Shown here: one piece after another, positions 9,940-18,000 of the stretch | Layout: every line of letters starts with the position of its first letter | Position numbering within the stretch: the stretch's first letter is position 1 | Source: Ferrimonas senticii DSM 18821 | Lineage (GTDB): Bacteria; Pseudomonadota; Gammaproteobacteria; Enterobacterales; Shewanellaceae | Direction of reading: 5' to 3' | NCBI RefSeq assembly: GCF_000422665.1 | Contig: NZ_KE383898.1 | Location: forward strand, 148,145-212,144 | Length of the DNA stretch: 64,000 bases | Program-made: the position numbers and the translations under genes | The notes under the pieces: generated by a model | The model's database searches: none | What the model saw: only the letters and a program-made list of their open reading frames with translations | What the model was told of the DNA's origin: nothing

Positions 9940-12711
9940 TCACGCTTGAGTCAACCACTGCTGCAGAGCTACCAGACTGTGTTGCTGCAGCTCGATGAGT
10001 TCATCTATCAAGCTCAGATCGGCGGCCAATTTTTCCAGTTGCTGACAACGGTGGCTTAACGCAGTTAACCCAAGCGCACTGGCACCACCTTTAAGTCGGT
10101 GCAGGGTTGACTGCCAATCGGCGCCGGTTTCCAGCGCCAGCAGCAGTTGGTCACTGTCGTCGATAAACTCAGCCAGCATCTGCGCGATGGTGTTGGCACC
10201 GAGTATCTGCAGATCCTGCTGCAGTTGCCGTTCATCAAGCAGTGTTGGCGTTTGCGCGGCTGGTGCGGGTGCCACGCTGGAGCTTTGCTGCCTCAGTTGT
10301 TCAGCCAGTTGCGGCAAGCGCAGTGGTTTGGGCAAAAAACCGTCGAAGCCAGCGGCTAGAAAATCGTTGATCTGTTCAGTAAATACGTGCGCTGACATGG
10401 CGATGCAGGGCAGCGGTTGATGATGCTGTTGCTGCTGCAACGCTTTTAACTGCCGCTGTAGTTCGCTGCCATCGCCATCGGGCAGATTGATGTCCACCAA
10501 CGCCAAATCAAACCGCTGGGCGGTGATTGTCGCCAGCGCGCTGGCAGCGTTGCCACAACTCACGTACTGCTGACCAAGTTTGTCCAGAAAGCCTTCGATG
10601 ACCAGTTGATTGATGGGATTGTCCTCTACCACCAAGATCTGTTGTTGCCGCAGTTGTGGCAGTGGCGTGGCGCTGGTGACGGTAGGAATGTCGTCGCTTA
10701 TCTGCAATGGAATATCAAGGGTAAAACAGCTGCCGTGACCAAGTTGACTGCGAACGCTAAGGTTACCGCCCATCGCCTCGGCGAGACGGCGACTGATCGG
10801 TAACCCTAAGCCGGTACCACCGCGGCTCTGGCCCAAATGGGTCTGGACGAACGGATCGAAGATCGCGGTTAACTGTGATGCAGCGATGCCGTCGCCGCTG
10901 TCCTCAACCGTGACCGTTAGCCACTGCTGTTGCTGGTCGACACGGCCATCACAGCGGATTTGGATGGCGCTGTTGCGGCTAAATTTGATGGCATTGCCGA
11001 TCAGGTTAAGCAAAATCTGCCGCAGTTTGGTTTGATCCCCCAGATAGTTATCGGCCAGCGCCTCTGCAAAGTGGCTGCGTAAGTGCACTGCTCGTGCATG
11101 AGCGCGGGGGCTGAGCAGTTCGATGATCTCATTGATGGTGGCGCGCAGCTCAAATGGTTGGCAGTGCAGTTCAATCTTACCGGCTTCGATTTTGGAATAA
11201 TCCAAGACGTCGTTAAGGATCTGCAACAACCCTTCACCAGAGCGGCGGATCACCGCCAGATAGTGGCGCTGTTTGGGATCGAGAGTGGAACCATCCAGCA
11301 GTTCGGCAGTGCCTAAAATGCCATTCATTGGCGTGCGAATTTCGTGGGATATGGTCGCCAAAAACGTGCTTTTGGCGCGGCTGGCGGTTTCCGCTTCCCG
11401 TCGTGCTGAAGCGGCCACTTGCAGCTGCTGATTCAGCGCTTCGGTGCGTTCGGCGACGGTTTGTTCCAGTTGTTGATGCTGCTGTCGCAGTTGCTGCTCG
11501 GCATCCAGCTTCGCTTGACTGGTGGCTTTAAAAGCGCCGATTGCCTCGGCTAAACGGGTGAGCTCGTCATCGCCATCGGCTTGTACCTCGACGGAGAGAT
11601 CGCCGTTGCTCAAACGCTTTAGGGCATCGCTGTAGTGGTCGATGCGACGGATCACATCACGGTAGACTAAGCGCCAAACGACAATCAAACTTAGCAGCAC
11701 GGCGGTGATACCAATCAGCCATAACCGCAGTCGCGCTTGCTGTTGGGCGTTATCGGTGGCGGTTTGGGCGTCGACAATGGCTTGATTGGCGACCGCCGAT
11801 GCTTGGCTCAAACGGGTATTAAGCAGGGTCAGTTGTTGCTCTAGTTGTCGCGCTTGGTTGTGGATCGCCGCTTGAGTTGTCAGTTGCTGCTGGCGGTTGC
11901 TGAATAGCTTTTGGCCGCGTTCCAGCTCTGCTAGTGCCTGTGAGAATTGCTGTTGGCGCTGGGGATCGGGCAGGTCGGTTTGTTGCTGCGTCAGTTGTTC
12001 GGTCAGCCCTTGATAGTGGCTAAGGCGCTGGGCGATACCTTGTTGGTCGTTTAAGTAAGGCAGATCCAGCAACTGCTGCTTAAGTAAAATCACCCGATGC
12101 TGCAGTTCGCTCAAACGCTGTGTTTGTGGCAGATCCAGCTCCAGCAGATCATCGAGCTGTTGTGGCTCTGATTGACGGTACAATCCAAGGCTGCGAGCCA
12201 CTAAGGCGGTTTGGGCGTTGGCCAGTTGGCTGTCAATCAGATCCGCCAGTTCGGTCGTGCGTCGGTTTAGTTGCTGGTAGCGCTTTTGAAAATCGCTATA
12301 AAGCTGGATTTTTTGGCCAACTTTCTGATTAAGTGCGGCCAGTGCTTGCTGCAGTTGTTCGGTTAATTGCGCCAGTGCTGGTCGATCTAGCGATTGCGCC
12401 GAGTTTGGGATCTGCGCTAATTGGGCTTGCAGTTGGCTCATCTGCTGCTGTAGCTGGCGTTCGACTTGGTGCAACTCCTCGGCGTTGGTGATCTGGGTTA
12501 GGAAGCGACCAGTAATGATGATGTTGCTGCCGCTTTGGGCGATATTCGCGGTCAAGTCCAGCAGTGGTAAGGCGCTGTTATTCAGCTCGCTTTGGCGCTG
12601 GCGAATGTCATCTAGGGCGTGCCAACCGACCAAGGCGGCGGCGCCAGAGAGCAGAGTCACAAACAGAAACGCCAACAATAACTTGGCGGCGATAGATAAT
12701 TTCAAAGGCAA
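9940..12711 (-). CDS. torS: TorS-like hybrid sensor histidine kinase
   Basis: TorS senses trimethylamine N-oxide through periplasmic TorT and phosphorelays to TorR. The 923-residue product has a TM segment at about 8-28, a long Gln-rich helical periplasmic sensor, and a second TM at about 327-348. HAMP and coiled coil follow, then HisKA with H456 (SHEIRTP) and an intact ATPase domain (VEDSGDGI, GGTGLGLPIS). A receiver with D740 (VDINLPDGDG) and an Hpt domain with H871 (LHRLKGG) complete the relay. Every catalytic residue is present. The start appears to be TTG at 12711. It is divergent from torT. No torR or torCAD is in the window, so the output is elsewhere or different. Confidence 0.87.
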   Translation of the reverse strand: MPLKLSIAAKLLLAFLFVTLLSGAAALVGWHALDDIRQRQSELNNSALPLLDLTANIAQSGSNIIITGRFLTQITNAEELHQVERQLQQQMSQLQAQLAQIPNSAQSLDRPALAQLTEQLQQALAALNQKVGQKIQLYSDFQKRYQQLNRRTTELADLIDSQLANAQTALVARSLGLYRQSEPQQLDDLLELDLPQTQRLSELQHRVILLKQQLLDLPYLNDQQGIAQRLSHYQGLTEQLTQQQTDLPDPQRQQQFSQALAELERGQKLFSNRQQQLTTQAAIHNQARQLEQQLTLLNTRLSQASAVANQAIVDAQTATDNAQQQARLRLWLIGITAVLLSLIVVWRLVYRDVIRRIDHYSDALKRLSNGDLSVEVQADGDDELTRLAEAIGAFKATSQAKLDAEQQLRQQHQQLEQTVAERTEALNQQLQVAASARREAETASRAKSTFLATISHEIRTPMNGILGTAELLDGSTLDPKQRHYLAVIRRSGEGLLQILNDVLDYSKIEAGKIELHCQPFELRATINEIIELLSPRAHARAVHLRSHFAEALADNYLGDQTKLRQILLNLIGNAIKFSRNSAIQIRCDGRVDQQQQWLTVTVEDSGDGIAASQLTAIFDPFVQTHLGQSRGGTGLGLPISRRLAEAMGGNLSVRSQLGHGSCFTLDIPLQISDDIPTVTSATPLPQLRQQQILVVEDNPINQLVIEGFLDKLGQQYVSCGNAASALATITAQRFDLALVDINLPDGDGSELQRQLKALQQQQHHQPLPCIAMSAHVFTEQINDFLAAGFDGFLPKPLRLPQLAEQLRQQSSSVAPAPAAQTPTLLDERQLQQDLQILGANTIAQMLAEFIDDSDQLLLALETGADWQSTLHRLKGGASALGLTALSHRCQQLEKLAADLSLIDELIELQQHSLVALQQWLTQA

Positions 12712-12787
12712 CGATCATTGCTGGCAGCGAATAGCGCCATTGTAGCCTGTTCGGCGCCAACGACACTAAACCTAAGAGAACAACAGC

Positions 12788-13741
12788 TTGAAATACCTGA
12801 TTAGTTTTTTAGCGATATGGAGTCTGGCTAACCCGGCATGGGCACAGGTTAAGATCTGTGCGTTGCTGCCGCACATCAAAGATTCCTACTGGTTGAGTGT
12901 CAATCAAGGCCTGGTGGAACAAGCCCGCCAAGCGGGGGTACAACTGTGGGTGCAGGATGCCGGAGGCTATCCCAATCAACAGCAACAACAGCAGCAGTTT
13001 CTGCAGTGCCAGCAGTGGCAGGCAGATGTCGTGTTACTGGGCAGCGTCAGTTTGCGGTTGCCGCCAGCCATGGCAGAGTTGGTGGCGCAAACACCAACCA
13101 TCAGTTTAGTTAATCAGATTGAACAAGCGCCATTGGTGGGGCAGGTAGGGGCGTCGTGGTTGCGAATGGGGCAGCAGATCGGCGACTACATCAACCAGCA
13201 TTACGCTCAGCACTCTACGCCCATTACTACCTTACTGATGTTAGGACCTGCCACTAATGGCGGCAGTCGTGCGCTGCAACGAGGGATCGAGCAGCAAGTA
13301 TCGGCGCAACGATTGGATATTCAAGCGGTGTTAAATGGCAGCAACAGTGTCGAGGTGCAGCGGCGCTTGTTGCGGCAATACCTTGCGGATAATCCGCCGC
13401 CGCAATTGATTATTGGCGGGGCGGTGGCGATCGAAGTAGCGATTGCCGAATTGCGTCGACTGGGTATTGCGGAACAGGTGGATCTGATCGCCAGTTATCT
13501 GAGCCATGGGGTTTATCGCGGTTTACTGCGGGGTAAGGTGTTGATGACCAACGATGATCAGATGCGCCAGCAGGGGCAGTGGGCGATTACTCAAGCGCTA
13601 CGGTATCTGGCGCAAGGCCAAGTGTTACAGCCGTTGGTGCCGACGCCTAAGTTAATCAGTCGCGACCAGTCGCTAGCAACCTGGTCTGACAGTTTGTCGG
13701 ATCCGGATTTTCGTGCCAGCTATCGGGTCGGCGGCGACTAA
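12788..13741 (+). CDS. torT: TorT-like periplasmic TMAO-sensing protein
   Basis: TorT is a periplasmic-binding-protein relative that binds TMAO and contacts the sensor domain of TorS. The 317-residue product has a signal peptide (cleavage likely after PAWA, about residue 19). The mature protein starts with KICALLPHIKDSYWLSVNQG, very like E. coli TorT, and keeps VLLGSVS, LVNQIEQAP and YLSHGVYRGLLRG. The start is TTG at 12788 with AAGAG upstream. It is head-to-head with torS across 76 bp; the gap contains CTGTTCGGCG, a weak partial match to the E. coli tor box. The ligand could differ from TMAO. Confidence 0.87.
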   Translation: MKYLISFLAIWSLANPAWAQVKICALLPHIKDSYWLSVNQGLVEQARQAGVQLWVQDAGGYPNQQQQQQQFLQCQQWQADVVLLGSVSLRLPPAMAELVAQTPTISLVNQIEQAPLVGQVGASWLRMGQQIGDYINQHYAQHSTPITTLLMLGPATNGGSRALQRGIEQQVSAQRLDIQAVLNGSNSVEVQRRLLRQYLADNPPPQLIIGGAVAIEVAIAELRRLGIAEQVDLIASYLSHGVYRGLLRGKVLMTNDDQMRQQGQWAITQALRYLAQGQVLQPLVPTPKLISRDQSLATWSDSLSDPDFRASYRVGGD

Positions 13742-13770
13742 GCCGGTTTCGCTGGGCGTGGGCAGCAACC

Positions 13771-13819
13771 AAAAAAAACGGGGTCTTCCCTCCATCGACC
13801 AAATTGGCTTTCGACCCCG
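13771..13819 (-). terminator. Intrinsic terminator of the parA-RHH operon
   Basis: On the reverse strand CGGGGTC (13819-13813) pairs with GACCCCG (13785-13779) and is followed by eight T residues. It sits downstream of the leftward RHH gene and shields the convergent torT. Confidence 0.8.
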
Positions 13820-13837
13820 ATGGCTCTTCCCCTAAGC

Positions 13838-14152
13838 CTAACGCACTGAGTGCTCGTTTAGCAGTCGTTGCTGCTGTGGTTTGGATAACGCATCAAAATG
13901 GTTGATTAAGATCCGTAGCAGCCGTGAGCGACTTATCTGTTGACGTTTAGCGTGCACAATCAGTCGCTGTCGCAACGGTTGGCTCAGTCGAAAACCGCTG
14001 CTTACCATCGGTTGCTGGCGACTTGGTAGCAGCGCCAGTGGCGGTGGGGTTAGGCCATTGGCGTAGGCTTCTGCGCCTTCGAGAAATTGTTCCAATGACG
14101 CCACTGTGCAGGCTTTATTGGTGGCTGATCGCGATAGATTGGCGAGTGTCAT
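13838..14152 (-). CDS. Small ParA-partner protein, ribbon-helix-helix-like
   Basis: A 104-residue product starting MTLANLSRS. Its middle has the phrase VASLEQFLEGAEAYANG and its end carries SSGFRLSQPLRQRLIVHAKRQQISRSRLLRILINHF. The alternating strand followed by two helices looks like a ribbon-helix-helix or similar small DNA-binding fold, as in ParB-like partners encoded after plasmid ParA ATPases. I chose ATG at 14152; it overlaps the end of parA by 38 bp in another frame, so translation is coupled. The fold call is by pattern only. It could bind the repeats upstream of parA and autoregulate the pair. Confidence 0.65.
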   Translation of the reverse strand: MTLANLSRSATNKACTVASLEQFLEGAEAYANGLTPPPLALLPSRQQPMVSSGFRLSQPLRQRLIVHAKRQQISRSRLLRILINHFDALSKPQQQRLLNEHSVR

Positions 14153-14852
14153 ACTGCGGCTCCAACTGCTTATTACTGTGGGCGTAGCGAAGCTCAATTG
14201 CTCGTTGATTGGGTTGCTGCAACAACTGATTAAAGATCTGCCGCAGTTCAGCGGCGGCTTTGCCATCCGGTTCGAGTTCCAGCACTGAACAGCCAGCTTC
14301 TTCGGAATCGTCGTAGATATTGCGCTGGTAAGTGATGGCATCGAGCACTCGATGATCCCAAGTGCCAACGACCTCTTTGGCTTCTAGGATGCGCCGTGCC
14401 TGATTGGGCAGCGAAGGGCATTGCGACAGCACAAAAGCGCACTCCAATTTGGGGTTAAACATCAGACTGTTGTTGATTAAATCGTCAACGTGCTCGAGGG
14501 TTTGTAGATCTCGTCGCTTTGGCCGCAGCGGTAGCAAGGCGAAATCGGCTACCGACATTGCGGCTCGCAGTGCGACGCTGTCTTGGCCACCGCAGTCGAT
14601 CACCACCGCTTCATAATGACCGCCAAGGCTGAGTAGATCTTCTCGGATCTTACCGTACATCTGCACGCAGTTAATCCGCGTTATCGCGTCATTGTCGTTG
14701 CGGGCTTGCACCCATTTAGAGGTGGTGCGTTGTGGGTCGCAGTCAACCACCATCACGTTGAGCCGACACTCTTGCTGCAGATAAACCGCCAAATTTTGCG
14801 CCAGGCAACTCTTGCCGCTGCCGCCTTTTTCGCCGCCGATCAAAATAATCAT
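14115..14852 (-). CDS. ParA-family partition ATPase
   Basis: The 245-residue product is a ParA/MinD-type ATPase without an N-terminal DNA-binding domain. It has a deviant Walker A (GGEKGGSGKS, signature lysine K9, catalytic K14), Walker A-prime VVDCDPQ and Walker B AVVIDCGGQD. These ATPases position plasmids, chromosome origins or large protein assemblies by forming dynamic gradients. A good ribosome-binding site (GGAGG) precedes ATG 14852. The downstream gene overlaps and looks like its DNA-binding partner. This is not the main chromosomal parAB: neighbours are sensor kinases, and ParB is absent. Plasmid origin or a role in polar placement are both possible. Confidence 0.9.
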   Translation of the reverse strand: MIILIGGEKGGSGKSCLAQNLAVYLQQECRLNVMVVDCDPQRTTSKWVQARNDNDAITRINCVQMYGKIREDLLSLGGHYEAVVIDCGGQDSVALRAAMSVADFALLPLRPKRRDLQTLEHVDDLINNSLMFNPKLECAFVLSQCPSLPNQARRILEAKEVVGTWDHRVLDAITYQRNIYDDSEEAGCSVLELEPDGKAAAELRQIFNQLLQQPNQRAIELRYAHSNKQLEPQYDTRQSIAISHQ

Positions 14853-14872
14853 GATACCTCCGTGTGGCGTTG

Positions 14873-14924
14873 GCGCTGTAAAGCGCGAATGGCGAAAGTA
14901 TATGAACTGCGGCTGATACTGCGG
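14873..14924. promoter_or_regulatory. Candidate operator/centromere-like repeats upstream of parA
   Basis: Just upstream of the parA start are an inverted repeat GCGCT-GTAA-AGCGC (14873-14886) and two direct copies of ACTGCGG (14906-14912 and 14918-14924) spaced 12 bp apart. TATACT on the reverse strand (14898-14903) could be a -10 box. The arrangement would suit autoregulation by the RHH-like protein or a partition site. Read by eye, not tested. Confidence 0.35.
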
Positions 14925-14980
14925 TTATATCGCTAGATTTGTTGGTTATAGAAATATCCTAAGTTGTTCTAATAAAAGAA

Positions 14981-15012
14981 AAATGCCAGCTTTTTGACGC
15001 TGGCATTTTTTT
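14981..15012 (-). terminator. Terminator of the BvgS-like gene (bidirectional)
   Basis: ATGCCAGC (14983-14990) and GCTGGCAT (14999-15006) form an 8-bp stem with T-runs on both strands. It ends leftward transcription of the large receptor gene. Confidence 0.85.
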
Positions 15013-15022
15013 GACCGTCGCT

Positions 15023-18000
15023 TTAGCTCGCTTCGGCGTAGCGGCTGTGCAGTTGTTGCTGCAACTGCGCTAGCCGCAATTGCACTTGGCGCAGACAAGC
15101 TTGGTAGTTGTGGCCGTTGACGCTGGCTCGTTGCAGTTGTTCCAGCGGTTCGACTAACGCCGAGCACGACAGCATCTTAGCTGCGCCAGCCATCCGGTGC
15201 GCGGTTAGCTTTACCTGATGATGTTGTCGCTGCTCTATCGCTTGACTCAAAAGTGTCAAATCATCGTTTTGGCACTGGACAAAGTCTTGCAACAACTGTT
15301 CGGTCAGCAGTGGATCGCCATAGATGGTTTGCACCAAGTTGATGTCGAGCAGTGCCGTTTCGGCGGTTTCTGGGGTGACGACGGCCTCACTCTCAGTTGG
15401 CAGCCAACTGTTGACGATATCCCGCAGTTGTTCCAGCTCGACCGACTTGGTGAGGTAGGCATCCATACCGGCGCTGATGCAGCGCAGATCGTCGCCTCGT
15501 TGGTTGTTGGCAGACAGGGCGATAACCGGCAATCGTGGCAAGCGTTTGGCAAACTCGCGGCGGCGGATCTGTTTGACCAGAGCGAAGCCATCCATATTGG
15601 GCATGTAACACTCGGTTATTAGTAGTCCATAGCGTTGCTGAGCCAGTGCCAGCAATGCTTGTTGGCCGTCGCTGACGCTGTCGGCGTAAAACCCCAGTTG
15701 CTGCAGTTTGGTCATGATGATGCGGCGGTTGACGGGGTGATCCTCTACCACCAGCAGCAAGCGACCATTGGCGATGGCTTGTTCGCGCCCTTGCTGATAG
15801 TGATCCGCTTGGCTACTGGCGACCTGCTGGTCATCAATGGCGTTGGGGTTGCCGATTGCACTCAGCAGATGTTGTGGCAACAGTGGCTTGGCGCAGATTG
15901 ACCAATGACCGTGGCGCAGTTGCGGCGCCGCCTGTGACCGCTTTTCCAACAAGATGCAGCGCAGATTCGGCAGGTGTTGCTGCAGCCAGGTGCCATCCAA
16001 TTGCAGTCGCTGATACTCCTCAGTGGCGATAACCAACAAATTGATCTGCTGTTGTTGGCACAGTTCGCGCAGCTGCTGGTGATCCGCCAGTGCCTCAGTG
16101 CTGACGCTGGCGTGCCAATTTTCTAGATGGCGCTTGGCGTCGCTAAATATCGCCGCCTCAAAAGTAGATTGCGCCAGTAACGCCCGACAGCAACTGAGAT
16201 CGGGGCTGGTCGCGGCTTGCACCAGATCGGCACTGAGGCTGATGGTCACCACGGTGCTGAAGTCAGGCTGCAAATTCAGCTCGATGCTAGCACTCAGTAG
16301 ATTCAGCAATTGGCGGCACAGCGGCAGCCCTAATGCTTGGCTTTGTTGCTGCAATTGGTCGGGGCTGTCAGGAAACAGATCGCTGCTACCGTCGCGGGGC
16401 ATAGGCCACTGACAATGTAAGGTAAAACGCAGTTGCTGTTTGCCATCTTGTTGTCGCTGCAACTCGCAGGTTAAGTTCAGCGGTTTGCCGGCAGATTGTT
16501 TGATGGCGTTGCCCAGCAGATGATTGAGCGCCTGACTGAAGCGCGATTTATCGAAGGTCAACTGCGTGCCGATTTGCGGATCTATCCAATGCAGCACTGA
16601 CACTCCTTTGCGGGCGGCCTCCTCGATATGGGGTTGCAGCAGTTCGGTTAGCATTGGGCGGATCTCAACCGGATTAAAAGTGAGGTAGCTTTGCTCTGCC
16701 GCCAGCGACGACAACTGTTGAAGGTCTTGGCTAAGGCTTAACAACTTGTGTGCTGATTGATTCAGGTTGCTGTAGATACCGTGAAAGCCTGCGGGTTTGG
16801 GGCAGGTACTGGCCAGTGCCAACTGTTCGATGATCTCCTTGATCGGGATGTGAATATCGGCACTGATGTTAGCCAACAGTCGCGATTTCATTTGGCTGGC
16901 GGTATCTGCGGCCTTACGCGCTTGCTCCAGTTCCCAATGCTGCTGTTGGAGGCTGCTGCTGTCGGTCAGGATGGTGGTCCACAGGTAGTGTTCACCTTGC
17001 TGCTCTACCTGCGCTTGAATGGTTACCCATTGCTTACGGCCGTTGCTGAACAGCTGCGTTTGTTGTGACATCGAACCACGACTGATCGCATCGCGCATGG
17101 CATGGACCATCTGCACTCGCATCTCAGGTACAACCAGATGCAACAGTCCTTGGCCGCTGTCTAGCAGGGTTTTGGGGTTGATGTTAAATAGATTACGAAC
17201 GCCATTGCTCGCATAGAGAAAACGGACGTCGTTTGGGTTATCACTTAACTGCAAATGCTGTATCACCGCACCGTTAATGATATCGGCGATCCGTCCCATT
17301 TGCGCTTGCGCGGCTTGTGCTTGTTGTTCGGCTTGGCGCAAGGTGGTGTGATCTTGGATAACCGAGATAACACCAAGGATCTGTTGTTGTTTATCGCGGT
17401 AGGCGGCTTGTTTCAGATTCAGATGGTGCGACTGCTGCTCTATTTGAAGCTGCAACTCTTTGTTAATCGACTGATTATTGTTAAATGGCTGAGACTCCAA
17501 GGCACCACGCAACAACTGCCGTTGCCAATCCGGCAGTTCATCAGCATCGCTGGCAAAGTACTTTTGCGTAGGCTTTAGCCCGTACAAGCGCTTAGCGGCC
17601 TGGTTGCAACTTTGCAATTCGCCTTGGGCATTACTTAACAGTAGCGGAACCGGGATGGCGTCCAGCATCGCGCGCTGTTGTTGCAACTGTTGCTCTAAGG
17701 TTTTTTCGACCGCTTTACGACGGCTGACTTCGCGGCGCATCGCCAGCGTCCAGCTGACTACCGCTAAGGTTAACAGCAGTAACAACACCCCGACGTGAGT
17801 GAGCCAACGACGAATGTCATCACGGCTGAGGCCATTGTTGAACTGAGTGTGATCGCGCCAGCGTTGTTCGATCTCTCGATAGCGGCTTGGGGGGATTGCC
17901 GCTAGGGCTTTGTTGATTACCTGCAACATCAACGGATCGGCTTTATGGATCGCAAAGGATACCGGGATAAAGGCTGAACGATCGACGCTACTGATGACCT

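Noticed and set aside
12712..12787. A TorR-binding site between torS and torT
   Set aside because: CTGTTCGGCG matches only the first six bases of the E. coli tor box and occurs once; too weak to annotate.
9433..13741. A complete tor respiratory operon
   Set aside because: Only torS and torT are visible; torR, torC, torA and torD are not in the window.
13838..14852. Main chromosomal parAB locus
   Set aside because: No ParB, gidA or rsmG nearby, and the partner is a small RHH-like protein.
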